From: an uncultured Treponema sp. | GTDB taxonomy: Bacteria > Spirochaetota > Spirochaetia > Treponematales > Treponemataceae | Direction: 5' to 3' | DNA length: 64,000 nt | Assembly (NCBI GenBank): GCA_946411505.1 | Contig: CAMKEG010000006.1 | Coordinates: forward strand, 1-64,000 | In this document: one piece after another, positions 14,580 through 22,441 of the stretch | Position numbering within the stretch: position 1 is the stretch's first letter | Layout of the letters: every line of letters starts with the position of its first letter | The notes under the pieces: generated by a model | What the model was told of the DNA's origin: nothing | What the model saw: only the letters and a program-made list of their open reading frames with translations | Database searches by the model: none | Program-made: the position numbers and the translations under genes

Positions 14580-15383
14580 ATGGCGAAAATTACAAACGAG
14601 GACCGCGAGCTTTTTAAAAAAGAAGCCAAGCAGTACGAAGATTTAATTAAGGCCGAATTGGACAAAGAAAAGGAAATGCTCGGAACCATCAAGGGCGACG
14701 CGGTTGGCGTTGAATACAAAAAGATGATTCTCGCCGAGCAAATGATTTACATCGCCACTTTGTACAACGCCATTAATTCCGCTTCCGTAAAAATTCTTGA
14801 AGTAAAAAACAACGACGCGCTTAACGAAGGAAGAAAAATACTTTATAAGGCCATCATTTATCTTGAGGAAATAGTCTCTAACATAATCAATGTGGCTCCA
14901 AGCGAGCTTTCGGACCAAATGGAAGCCATCGCCAACACTCCCCTTGAAAAGCGCTATTACTTGGTTAGAAAGCTGGGCCTGGCGATTCAAATGATTATCG
15001 ACGCTTTTGGCGACAACTCAAAATGGAAGTGGTCCTTTGTCGAGCTTGAAGGACGCTTTGCCGTTGTTGCCAAAAACTTTTACGACTTTAAAAATTACGT
15101 AAAGGCTTACTTTGATCCCGGCAACCCGGACAACGAAAATTCTATCCTTTACTTGCGCTTGATAAAGACCCTGCTTGACAAGTCGGCCAACGCCTATCGC
15201 GACAAGTACGAGCTTTCAAGCCGCCGTCTTGACGACATGAAAAACGCCATAAACTTTTTGCTTGCCCTTCGCCGTGTCAGCGTGGCTCTTGGCGAAAGCG
15301 AGAGCGCCGAAGAGTTAAAGAAAAAGGCGATGACTTGGAAGGAAAAGATGGAAGCCGACCAAAAGGCTGGAAAAAGCAACTAA
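14580..15383 (+). CDS. Unknown helical cytoplasmic protein
   Basis: I do not recognise this 267-residue protein. It has no signal peptide or membrane segment, is strongly charged (many K and E), and is predicted by eye to be mostly helical. Aromatic clusters such as WKWSFVELEGRFAVVAKNFYDF (in part) lie at about 145-170. It starts with a GGAGCGCGAT site 18 nt after recN, so it is the last gene of the cheW operon. It faces rnfB convergently across a large palindromic terminator. A scaffold or TPR-like role is possible but unsupported. Confidence 0.8.
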   Translation: MAKITNEDRELFKKEAKQYEDLIKAELDKEKEMLGTIKGDAVGVEYKKMILAEQMIYIATLYNAINSASVKILEVKNNDALNEGRKILYKAIIYLEEIVSNIINVAPSELSDQMEAIANTPLEKRYYLVRKLGLAIQMIIDAFGDNSKWKWSFVELEGRFAVVAKNFYDFKNYVKAYFDPGNPDNENSILYLRLIKTLLDKSANAYRDKYELSSRRLDDMKNAINFLLALRRVSVALGESESAEELKKKAMTWKEKMEADQKAGKSN

Positions 15384-15385
15384 AC

Positions 15386-15530
15386 GAGCGAACCCTATAG
15401 GCGGGTCCCAGCGACGAAAAAAAAACTTGGAGCCTCCCGTCTCCGCTTCACGGCTTTATGCCTTCGGCCAAGCCGTTCGCTGACGGGTCCTTCCAAGTTT
15501 TTTTTTCTGCGTCCCGCCTTTGTGGTTCGC
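15386..15530. terminator. Very long palindromic bidirectional terminator
   Basis: Sixteen-base arms (15416-15431 and 15492-15507) are perfectly complementary, each built from nine A or T residues plus CTTGGA/TCCAAG. Outside them GCGAACC/GGTTCGC and AGGCGGG/CCCGCCT extend the fold. Inside, CCCGTC/GACGGG and CGGCTT/AAGCCG continue it. The whole palindrome covers about 145 nt between the convergent 267-aa gene and rnfB, and offers a T-run in both directions. Confidence 0.8.
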
Positions 15531-15534
15531 TTTT

Positions 15535-15633
15535 GTTTTTTCAATCCAAAACACGAGCGACAGGCAGCGTCTGAAAGACGCGGTGAAACCGCTCGAACTA
15601 ACGATTTTAGTTTTTCAATCAAAAGCACGAGCG
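15535..15633. repeat. Direct repeat at the 3' end of rnfB
   Basis: A roughly 25-nt sequence, TTTTTCAATC followed by AAAA, then CACGAGCG, occurs at 15535-15559 and again at 15610-15633. The second copy supplies the last codons and stop of rnfB. Between them are two small hairpins, GCGTC/GACGC and GCGGT/ACCGC. The repeat suggests a local duplication that replaced the original rnfB end. Confidence 0.6.
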
Positions 15634-16416
15634 GAGTACATGTGTCGGGCAGCCTTCGACGCATTTTCCGCAGCCGCCGCACTTTTCATAGTCGATTTCA
15701 GGAATGCCGTTGACAAGTTTTATCGCGCCCGGCTCGCAAAGCTTTTCGCACTTTCCGCATTTGATGCAGCCGTTCTTGCAGTTTTTCAAAATCGAGGGCT
15801 TGTTGTCGCTGCGGTTTTGGCAAAGGGCGATTGGGCCTTTTGTCTCCACATTGTAAAGCTTTATCAAATGCTTGGGGCAGGCGCGGACGCAAGAGCCGCA
15901 GCCCGTGCAGTTTTCAAGGTCGATTTTTGGAAGGCCGTCGTCGCCGATGACGATTCCGCCAAAATCGCAGGCGGCCGCGCAGTCGCCAAAGCCCGCGCAT
16001 CCAAACGAGCAAAGCTTTGTTCCGTTAATCGCCTGGACGGCGGCGGCGCAAGTTTGGATTCCCTTGTATTCGCCGCGAGGCTTTGCGCAGTCTTTTGTTC
16101 CGCGGCACAAAAGGACGGCGGCCTTTTTCTCTGCCGTCACCGCGACGCCCAAAACCTTTGAAAGCTTTTCGGCCACTTCCGCGCCGCCGGCCGTGCAAAG
16201 GTTGGGGGCGACAGTTCCTGCGGCCACTGCCTTGGCGTAACCGTCGCAGCCTGGAAAGCCGCAGCCGCCGCAGTTGGCGCCCGGCAATTGCTCGCGCACG
16301 TCAACTTCCTTTTGGTTCACCGGAACCGCGAATATTTTTTTAAAGAGTCCCAGCAAAAGGCCCAGCAAAAAGGCGATTGCGAACGAAACTCCGATTGTAA
16401 TTAAAATTGTGTTCAT
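15619..16416 (-). CDS. rnfB: Ion-translocating oxidoreductase complex subunit B (RnfB)
   Basis: RnfB passes electrons from ferredoxin into the Rnf complex. The ATG at 16416 is chosen because TGAGGA lies before it; the longer frame start at 16434 would contain that site. This gives 265 residues. An N-terminal membrane helix (about 3-25) is followed by the CGGCGFPGC cluster domain. At least three further 4Fe-4S ferredoxin motifs follow (CTGCGSCVRACP, CIKCGKCEKLCE, CGGCGKCVEGCP). It is the last gene of the rnf operon. The last few residues (LRSCF) derive from a local direct repeat. Confidence 0.96.
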   Translation of the reverse strand: MNTILITIGVSFAIAFLLGLLLGLFKKIFAVPVNQKEVDVREQLPGANCGGCGFPGCDGYAKAVAAGTVAPNLCTAGGAEVAEKLSKVLGVAVTAEKKAAVLLCRGTKDCAKPRGEYKGIQTCAAAVQAINGTKLCSFGCAGFGDCAAACDFGGIVIGDDGLPKIDLENCTGCGSCVRACPKHLIKLYNVETKGPIALCQNRSDNKPSILKNCKNGCIKCGKCEKLCEPGAIKLVNGIPEIDYEKCGGCGKCVEGCPTHVLRSCF

Positions 16417-16462
16417 AAAAAAATCCTCAAACAATGCCGCAGTTTATTTTTGCCGCTATCCC

Positions 16463-17038
16463 TTATATTAGGCCCTTGAAGCCCATGAACGAAAGCGCCA
16501 AAAGCGATGTCGCCAAAAAGAGGCCGGAGTTTCCTTTTAGGAAGGCCGGCATTTTTGAAGTCCTTAGGCGCTCGCGGATTCCAGCCATGATTACCATCGA
16601 AAGCAAAAAGCCGCCCGCGCTTCCAAGCGCGTAGACGATTGACTGGACGTAACTGTAGTTTTTGCTTATGCAGTTCAACGTGATGGCGAGCACCGCGCAG
16701 TTGGTCGTAATCAAGGCAAGGTAAACGCCCATCGCGCTGTACAAGGCCGGAGATGATTTTTTAAGGTAGAACTCAACCAATTGAACGAGCGAGGCGATTA
16801 CCAAGATGAAAATCAATGTCTGCAAAAACTGCAATTTAAGCGGAACCAAGACGCAATAGTAAATCGGGTAGGTGGCCGCCGTGGCAAGCAAAATTACAAA
16901 TGAAGTCGCGATTCCCATTCCGGCGGACTTTCCCGTGTCGCTCGTCATTCCCATAAAGGGGCAGAGCGCCAGGTATTGGACCAAAATCACGTTGTCGACC
17001 AGCATGGCCTTTAAGAATATTTTAAGAAGTTCGTTCAT
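16463..17038 (-). CDS. rnfA: Rnf complex membrane subunit A
   Basis: RnfA and RnfE are related six-helix inner-membrane subunits with inverted topology that carry the ion path and an iron-sulfur centre. The product has 191 residues, nearly all hydrophobic helices. Family motifs include LVDNVILVQYLALCPFMGM near the N-terminus and ITTNCAVLA, each holding one of the conserved cysteines. It overlaps rnfE by four bases and is 46 nt upstream of rnfB. Confidence 0.96.
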   Translation of the reverse strand: MNELLKIFLKAMLVDNVILVQYLALCPFMGMTSDTGKSAGMGIATSFVILLATAATYPIYYCVLVPLKLQFLQTLIFILVIASLVQLVEFYLKKSSPALYSAMGVYLALITTNCAVLAITLNCISKNYSYVQSIVYALGSAGGFLLSMVIMAGIRERLRTSKMPAFLKGNSGLFLATSLLALSFMGFKGLI

Positions 17039-17697
17039 TTTTCCGCTCCTGTCGCGCCGTCGTTTTTGGCGCTTTCCTTTTCCGCGCTCACTTTGGCCGC
17101 CGGCTTTTTCTTCTTCATTTCTGAAAGTCCGAGCGTGAGCGCTATCATGATTCCAAAGACAAAGAAGCCTCCCGGCGCTCCGCTAAAAAAGCCGATCGCG
17201 TTTTCTTCGGCGAAGACCGCGCGGCCAAAAATCTTTCCGCTTCCCAAAAGCTCGCGGATAAAGGAGATGGCCACCAAAACCCAAGTGTAGCCGATTCCCA
17301 TTCCAAGCGCGTCAAAAATCGCCATGCCGACGCTGTTCTTTGACGAGAAAGCCTCGACGCGTCCCATGATGATGCAGTTGACTACAATCAGCGGAATGAA
17401 GACGCCAAGCGATTCGCTCAAGGCCGGAAGATAGGCTTGCAGCAAAAGCTGGACAATCGTCGTGAAGGCCGCGATTACGATGATGAAAATCGGAAGCCTT
17501 ATCGCCGACGGAATCAATTTCCTGAAAAGGCTTATGATTATTTCGCTCATCAATAGAACGAACGTCATGCTTAGTCCCATTCCGATTCCGTTAAAGACGC
17601 TTGTGGTTACGGCAAGCGACGAGCAAAGTCCGATTGAAAGAACCAAAAGCGGGTTTTCTTTTACGATGCCGTTTGTGAAAATTTTAAATGGGCTCAT
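17035..17697 (-). CDS. rnfE: Rnf complex membrane subunit E
   Basis: The product has 220 residues with six hydrophobic helices. GLCSSLAVT and IVVNCIIMGR carry the cysteines equivalent to those in RnfA. A lysine/alanine-rich cytoplasmic tail follows the last helix. It overlaps both neighbours by four bases (ATGA), so translation is coupled within rnfG-rnfE-rnfA. Confidence 0.95.
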   Translation of the reverse strand: MSPFKIFTNGIVKENPLLVLSIGLCSSLAVTTSVFNGIGMGLSMTFVLLMSEIIISLFRKLIPSAIRLPIFIIVIAAFTTIVQLLLQAYLPALSESLGVFIPLIVVNCIIMGRVEAFSSKNSVGMAIFDALGMGIGYTWVLVAISFIRELLGSGKIFGRAVFAEENAIGFFSGAPGGFFVFGIMIALTLGLSEMKKKKPAAKVSAEKESAKNDGATGAEK

Positions 17698-18272
17698 TTG
17701 CTTCCTCCCGCAAGATAGTTTTTGACGACGGCCGCCGCGTTGGAAACCAAGGCTCCCATCGTTTGCGACGTGATTGTGGCTCCGCTAATCGCCTCGTAGT
17801 CCGCGCCCAAGGCCAAGGGCTTTGAAGCGTCGGCTCCGGCAAACTGGCCGTAGAAGGTCGTTCCCTTGGAGTTTTTGTAGTTGGGGTCGGCGGCCTTTTG
17901 TCCAAAGCCCGGCGAGTCGGACGTTTGCAAAATGTGGACGCCGGCGATTTTCAAGTCCGGAAAAAAGCCCGCCACAAGGGTCGTCGTGTCATAAGTGGGG
18001 CCTGTGGCCTTTACCGCGTAGCCGGCCGTCTCGCCGCCTTTTATGACCTTAAAGAAGGAGTCGATTGAGGCGCTGGAATTGGTCGCGCCCGCGTCCGTGA
18101 TTTTTTCAAAAGAATCCGCGTCGGGAAAAATCATTTTGAGCGCGGCGCTTTCTTTTTCAAGCGCGAGGCGTTCGATTTGGGGCGCGGTGACGTTGTTGAC
18201 CAAGGCAAGCGCGAAGCAAGCCGCCGCCGCGTAAAGGGCAAGGATTACGCCCAGCTTTAAGGCTTCTTTCAT
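17694..18272 (-). CDS. rnfG: Rnf complex FMN-binding subunit G
   Basis: RnfG is an extracytoplasmic flavoprotein anchored by one N-terminal helix. FMN is attached to threonine in the SGAT motif. Here YEAISGATITSQTMGALV is present near residue 160. The ATG at 18272, behind GGAGGCGCC and overlapping rnfD by four bases, gives 192 residues with a membrane helix at about 7-28. The open frame extends far upstream to 18593, but that part lies in rnfD and lacks family similarity. Confidence 0.95.
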   Translation of the reverse strand: MKEALKLGVILALYAAAACFALALVNNVTAPQIERLALEKESAALKMIFPDADSFEKITDAGATNSSASIDSFFKVIKGGETAGYAVKATGPTYDTTTLVAGFFPDLKIAGVHILQTSDSPGFGQKAADPNYKNSKGTTFYGQFAGADASKPLALGADYEAISGATITSQTMGALVSNAAAVVKNYLAGGSK

Positions 18273-19219
18273 TTGGCGCCTCCTTCTTTTTTGTAGCCGT
18301 ATTTTCGCGGCGTGAGTTTGTTCAGGAAAGGCGTGATTGAGTTCATAATCAAAATCGAGAACATTACGCCTTCGGGGTAGCCGCCGAATTTTCTTATTAG
18401 GAACGTAAGCAAGCCGCAGCCCGCGCCGAAAACGATTCTTCCGTAAGAAGTGACCGGAGTCGTGACGTAATCGGTGGCCATAAAGACCGCGCCAAAGACA
18501 AGGCCGCCCGACAACAGGTGGGCCAAAACGTCGCCGCCAGAGGCGAACATCAAGAGCGCGAACGTTCCAAGCATAAAGACCGGCGTTCTCCAATCCACAA
18601 GGCCTGTTCCTATCAAGAAGAGAGCCGAAATCAAAATCAAAAGGATTGACGACTCTCCGATGCAGCCGGCTTGTCGTCCGATGAACAATTGCCAGTAGTC
18701 AATGGCGGCGCCCGTAGTCGTCGCGCTAGTGACCGCGGCCGCCTGCTTTAATGTGGAAAGAATTGTCGCGGAGCTTGTCGCGTCGGGAAGAGGGCTGATC
18801 CAAGAGCTTCCCATCGCGGCGGGGAAACTTGCGAACAAAAATGCGCGGCCGGTCAACGCCGGGTTCCAAACGTTTGAGCCAAGGCCGCCGAAAAGCTGCT
18901 TGGCCACGATGATTGCAAAGAAAGAGCCCAAGATTGTCTGCCAAAGTGGAAGCGTCGGCGGCAATGTCAATGCCAACAAGAGGCCTGTTATGACAGCCGA
19001 GCCGTCGCCCGCGCTTTGCCTTTTCTTTGTGATTTTGTTGAAAAGCCATTCGCTTGCGACTGCCGTGGCGACGCTCGCGCAAATCGTAAGCAGCGCGGGG
19101 ATTCCAAAAAGAAGGACGCCCCAAACAGTTTCAGGCAAAAGGGCAAAGACTACAATCCACATTACATGCCTGGTCTTTAGTCCGCTTGAAATGTGCGGTG
19201 AAGAAGAAAGCTGAATCAT
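18269..19219 (-). CDS. rnfD: Rnf complex membrane subunit D
   Basis: RnfD is a polytopic subunit related to NqrB, with covalently bound FMN. The product has 316 residues with about eight to ten hydrophobic helices. SSPHISSGLKTRHVMW is the conserved N-terminus, and a TSATTTGA segment near residue 160 corresponds to the flavinylation region. LGSNVWNPALTGRAF is a further family motif. It overlaps rnfC and rnfG by four bases each. Confidence 0.95.
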   Translation of the reverse strand: MIQLSSSPHISSGLKTRHVMWIVVFALLPETVWGVLLFGIPALLTICASVATAVASEWLFNKITKKRQSAGDGSAVITGLLLALTLPPTLPLWQTILGSFFAIIVAKQLFGGLGSNVWNPALTGRAFLFASFPAAMGSSWISPLPDATSSATILSTLKQAAAVTSATTTGAAIDYWQLFIGRQAGCIGESSILLILISALFLIGTGLVDWRTPVFMLGTFALLMFASGGDVLAHLLSGGLVFGAVFMATDYVTTPVTSYGRIVFGAGCGLLTFLIRKFGGYPEGVMFSILIMNSITPFLNKLTPRKYGYKKEGGAK

Positions 19220-20610
19220 TTTGCGCCTCCGTTAGCGTTTTGGGCTTGGGCCGCCTTTTGCGCGGCCGCGGCCTTTTCGGCGGCGATTCTCGCGCGCTCA
19301 AGATTTTTTCCGATTCTTATTGTCTGCACAAGGCGGACTGTCGCAGGGCAAACGTAGGCGCAAGAGCCGCATTCGATGCAGTCCATAAGGCCGTATTTTT
19401 TTGCGGCGGCCAAGTCGTCCGCGTCAACCGAGCGGACAATCAAGGTCGGAGTCAAGCGCATCGGGCAAACATGGACGCAGGCGCCGCAAGTGATGCAAGG
19501 CGTTGAGTCCGCCGTGTCGATTTCCTTTTTGGTCAGGAACAAAACGCCGCTCGTTCCCTTTTGGACGGGGAAGGCCGCGCTCTGCATGGAAAAGCCCATC
19601 ATGGGGCCGCCCGAAATTATTTTCACGACGTTCGCTTCGTCAACTTCTATGACGGACGGAATCAAGTCGCTTACAAGCGTTCCGATCGGAACCAAAAGGT
19701 TTTTTGGCTCCTTTACGCCAAGTCCGCTTACGGTAAAGGCGCGCTCGATGAGGGGCTTTCCAAGCCTAAAGGCGTCGCTAATCGCGCAAACCGTTCCGAC
19801 GTTGCAGACAACGCAGCCCGCGCTTGCAGGAAGGCCGCCGGCCTTGACCTCGCGGCCTGTGACGGCGGTGATTACGTTCTTTTCCGCGCCTTGCGGATAC
19901 TTTGTCTTTACGACGACGACCTCGACTTTTTCCTTGCCGCTGTCGGCGGCTTTTTTGGCGGCCTCCTCAAGCTTGGGAATAAGATGGGCCTTGTTGCTTT
20001 CCAAAACAATTTTTGCTTTTCCGCCGACGATTTTTTGGACAATCAAAAGGCCGTCGATTACCTTGCTGGCAGCCTCGTCCATCGTCTGCTCGTCAACGGT
20101 AAGGTATGGCTCGCATTCGGCGGCGTTAAGCAAAACATAGTCTATCTTGCAATCCTTTGGCGGGTTCAATTTTACGTGAGTGGGGAACGAAGCTCCGCCC
20201 ATTCCGCAAATGCCGGCGTCCTTTACGCGAGCCAAGGCTTCTTCCTTTGAGCAGGAATAGGGGTCAAGCGGCGGCATGAAAGTCTCGCCCGCGTTTGGGT
20301 CTTCGTCCGCGGCGATCACTATGCAGGGAACTTCCGAGTTTGCGGTTGAAAGGTTTGAGACGATTTTCTTTACCGTTCCGCTTACGGGGGAGTGGACCGG
20401 AGCGCTTACAAAGGCGTCGCTTTTTGCGATGACTTGCCCGCGGGCCACTTTGTCGCCAACGGCCACGACCGGCTGGTTGGGCGCTCCACCCATTGTTATT
20501 GGTATTGTGAGCGTTTTGGAAGCGGGGAAGGCTGCGGTGATTTTCTTTCCTTCCGCCAATTCCTTATGCTCGGGAGGGTAAATTCCCCCCTTAAAGGTGA
20601 AAGTTTTCAT
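19216..20610 (-). CDS. rnfC: Rnf complex NADH/ferredoxin-facing subunit C
   Basis: RnfC is the soluble subunit that exchanges electrons with NAD. The product has 464 residues. GMGGASFPTHVKL is the NADH/FMN-binding motif region. Two 4Fe-4S motifs, CITCGACVHVCP and CIECGSCAYVCP, lie at about 370-420. The C-terminus is an alanine/glutamine-rich tail, shorter than the repeat-rich tails of gammaproteobacterial RnfC. It is first in the C-D-G-E-A-B operon, behind a promoter at 20646-20674. Confidence 0.96.
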   Translation of the reverse strand: MKTFTFKGGIYPPEHKELAEGKKITAAFPASKTLTIPITMGGAPNQPVVAVGDKVARGQVIAKSDAFVSAPVHSPVSGTVKKIVSNLSTANSEVPCIVIAADEDPNAGETFMPPLDPYSCSKEEALARVKDAGICGMGGASFPTHVKLNPPKDCKIDYVLLNAAECEPYLTVDEQTMDEAASKVIDGLLIVQKIVGGKAKIVLESNKAHLIPKLEEAAKKAADSGKEKVEVVVVKTKYPQGAEKNVITAVTGREVKAGGLPASAGCVVCNVGTVCAISDAFRLGKPLIERAFTVSGLGVKEPKNLLVPIGTLVSDLIPSVIEVDEANVVKIISGGPMMGFSMQSAAFPVQKGTSGVLFLTKKEIDTADSTPCITCGACVHVCPMRLTPTLIVRSVDADDLAAAKKYGLMDCIECGSCAYVCPATVRLVQTIRIGKNLERARIAAEKAAAAQKAAQAQNANGGAK

Positions 20611-20645
20611 TGATTAAAGTTCTCCAAATGAAAAGTTGCAAAAAC

Positions 20646-20674
20646 ATTGTAGCGCTTTTTATGGAAAAAAACAA
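20646..20674 (-). promoter_or_regulatory. Promoter of the rnf operon
   Basis: On the minus strand TTGTTT (20674-20669) is followed after 17 nt by TACAAT (20651-20646), about 36 nt upstream of the rnfC ATG. A GGAG lies 11 nt before the start codon. The rnf and lipoprotein promoters are divergent within a 216-nt gap. Confidence 0.65.
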
Positions 20675-20756
20675 GGGAAAGTTATTGATTCTGGAGGAGG
20701 AAAGAGGCCCTGTCCGCCCTGCGTCCTATTCAATTTTCGCGACAAAATCGCTTTTG

Positions 20757-20786
20757 TTGACAAAGCCAGGTCGAGGGGGATATAAT
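20757..20786 (+). promoter_or_regulatory. Consensus promoter of the FGE-domain lipoprotein gene
   Basis: TTGACA (20757-20762) and TATAAT (20781-20786), both perfect, are 18 nt apart. The ATG follows 40 nt after the -10 box behind TTGGAGGGAG. This is among the strongest sigma-70 type matches in the window. Confidence 0.85.
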
Positions 20787-20826
20787 AAAAGGTAAGAGCG
20801 TTAAAATTTGATTTGGAGGGAGTTTT

Positions 20827-22104
20827 ATGAAGCGTTTGGAAAAAGCGGCTTTGTCCATTTTAGGAGCGGCGCTTGTTTGGTGGTGGGCGGCCTCTTGCTC
20901 CAACAGCTCTGGCGGCTCGAACGCGATTTCGCCTGAAACGCCTGAAACACCGGCAACGTCCGCGGCATACAGCATAAGCGTTACTGGAGGGGTTGCCAAA
21001 AATGTCGAAGGAACTGTTTTGACAAGCGCTAAAGTTGGCGAGGTCGTAAGAATTTTTGCAACTGAGATCAATCAGCAACAATCCTTTGACAAGTGGACAA
21101 GTTCCACTCCGGGCGTAGAGTTTGACAACGCCATTATGGACATAACGAAATTCACCATGCCGGCGAGAGACGTAAGCATTGTGGCTACTTACAAGGCGGC
21201 TGACGCGGTGGAGGAGATTTTTGTATCTGTCCCGGCAAAGTCCTTTAGCGGGGAAACGGCAATCACGGCGTTTGAGTCAAAGGTGTTCATCAAAGGACGC
21301 GCGCTTGATCTTCCCGCAATTCTTGCAAGCGACCACGAGGTTACGCATTACGAATATACGAAATACTGCAAGTACGGCAGCAATGTCAATCGCGTGGACT
21401 ACCCAAGGGGCAACAACTATCCCGCAGGTCATGTCAGCTGGTACGACGCCATAGTCTACTGCAACCTTAGGTCCATGGCCGAACACCTGACCCCCGTTTA
21501 CAAGATAAAAACTGCGTCCGACCCTGAGACATGGGAAACGGATCCTTCCAAATGGCCCTACATAGAATCTGCCGAAGTGGGCGGAAGCCTTAAGTACTCA
21601 GGGCCGTCAGAGAACAAAGCTGAATGGAACGGCGTTGTCTTTGACACCAGCGCCAATGGCTGGAGGCTTCCGACAGAAGCGGAATGGGAAATGCTAGCCC
21701 GTGGCGGAAACTTGACAAACGAGGGCCAAACCAAGTTCAGTGGAAGCGAAAATGTCGATGAAGTGGCCTGGCATTATAACAACAGCGGCGGAAACACTAC
21801 CGGAGCGGGAAAGGCTCAGGAAGTGAAAAAGAAAAAGCCAAATGGACTTGGCCTTTACGACATGAGCGGAAATGTGTGGGAATGGTGCTGGGATTGGAGC
21901 CGTACTGAAAAGCCCGTTATAACGACAAACACGCCCTGGACTGGCTGGCCGGAAGGCGAAGATCGCATTCGTCGCGGCGGTTCGGCTCACTCTGGCGACA
22001 CTGAATTAGTTACGGTTTATGAATACAAGCCTTGGAAACCGTGTGAGCGCCATTATGTCTCAGAAAAGGTCAACGGCTTCCGCATTGTTCGCAACGCTCA
22101 GTGA
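20827..22104 (+). CDS. Lipoprotein with beta-repeat and formylglycine-generating-enzyme (SUMF1/FGE) domain
   Basis: The N-terminus has a signal sequence ending in the lipobox AASC (Cys24), so it is probably lipid-anchored outside the cytoplasm. Residues about 47-125 (VAKNVEGTVLTSAKVGE to TMPARDVSIVATYK) resemble a divergent InlB-type repeat. From about 145 onward there is an FGE-sulfatase fold: VSWYDAIVYCN, GWRLPTEAEWEMLARGG, GLYDMSGNVWEWCWDW and a closing NGFRIVRN. Such proteins are numerous in treponemes and most are not known to be enzymes. It stands alone between its own promoter and terminator. Confidence 0.9.
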   Translation: MKRLEKAALSILGAALVWWWAASCSNSSGGSNAISPETPETPATSAAYSISVTGGVAKNVEGTVLTSAKVGEVVRIFATEINQQQSFDKWTSSTPGVEFDNAIMDITKFTMPARDVSIVATYKAADAVEEIFVSVPAKSFSGETAITAFESKVFIKGRALDLPAILASDHEVTHYEYTKYCKYGSNVNRVDYPRGNNYPAGHVSWYDAIVYCNLRSMAEHLTPVYKIKTASDPETWETDPSKWPYIESAEVGGSLKYSGPSENKAEWNGVVFDTSANGWRLPTEAEWEMLARGGNLTNEGQTKFSGSENVDEVAWHYNNSGGNTTGAGKAQEVKKKKPNGLGLYDMSGNVWEWCWDWSRTEKPVITTNTPWTGWPEGEDRIRRGGSAHSGDTELVTVYEYKPWKPCERHYVSEKVNGFRIVRNAQ

Positions 22105-22111
22105 TCCCTAC

Positions 22112-22140
22112 AATCCCGCGCTCGCCGCGGGATTTTTTTT
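22112..22140 (+). terminator. Terminator of the FGE-domain lipoprotein gene
   Basis: AATCCCGCG (22112-22120) pairs with CGCGGGATT (22126-22134), continuing into a run of eight T residues. It lies eight bases after the stop codon. Confidence 0.92.
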
Positions 22141-22154
22141 GCTTCCCCAACCGG

Positions 22155-22247
22155 TACGGCTGTTTTTGCGAGTATTGCGAGCAAAAATGTTGCCGCTTAT
22201 GCGGCCAACCAACGCTTCTAGGCTTGCTATTATTCTCTGTGCCGCTA
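22155..22247 (-). repeat. TAG-associated two-hairpin element, copy E (minus strand)
   Basis: Read on the minus strand it begins TAGCGGCACAGAG at 22247 and ends AGCCGTA at 22155. Stem 1 pairs GCGGC (22245-22241) with GCCGC (22205-22201). Stem 2 pairs GCGGC (22196-22192) with GCCGT (22160-22156). The inner stem is TTTTTGC (22187-22181) with GCAAAAA (22169-22163), quite different in sequence from the other copies but fully paired. Its leading T is the last T of a minus-strand terminator, not a stop codon. Confidence 0.85.
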
Positions 22248-22274
22248 AAAAAAAGCCCCGCCAATCGGCGGGGC
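22247..22274 (-). terminator. Minus-strand terminator downstream of purC
   Basis: GCCCCGCC (22255-22262) pairs with GGCGGGGC (22267-22274). On the minus strand eight T residues follow (22254-22247). It is about 170 nt past the purC stop and immediately precedes repeat copy E. Confidence 0.88.
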
Positions 22275-22291
22275 AATGCCCATCAGGCATT

Positions 22292-22408
22292 ATCGGAGGC
22301 GTGGGTGGGAGGGGAAAACGCCCCCGACATTTATATTATCGTCCACCCCCGGCAAATTCTTTAATTATTTTTAAAGATTTTTTGCGAATTTTTGCATCCG
22401 CCTCCGAT
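22292..22408. other. G-rich structured intergenic segment of unknown nature
   Basis: The gap 22105-22441 has no gene. Apart from the terminators and copy E, ATCGGAGGCG (22292-22301) pairs with CGCCTCCGAT (22399-22408), which is followed by a T-run on the plus side. Inside are GGGTGG/CCACCC and GGGG/CCCC pairs and a run of G-tracts near 22300-22315. It could be a small structured RNA with its own terminator. I cannot assign it to a known family, and no promoter is evident. Confidence 0.4.
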
Positions 22409-22441
22409 TTTTTTTGCGGCGCTTTTTGGGCTTTCTAAGCC

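Noticed and set aside
17694..18593. Long 299-aa version of rnfG
   Set aside because: The extra N-terminal part lies inside rnfD and reads as its shadow. The ATG at 18272 has GGAGG and the four-base overlap typical of this operon.
15619..20610. Na+-NQR operon instead of Rnf
   Set aside because: The presence of RnfB and RnfC ferredoxin domains and the C-D-G-E-A-B order fit Rnf; no NqrF or NqrA-type gene is present.
22285..22415. SRP (4.5S) or 6S RNA
   Set aside because: The conserved SRP GGAAGGAAGC motif is absent, and the fold is not the long open-bubble hairpin of 6S RNA.
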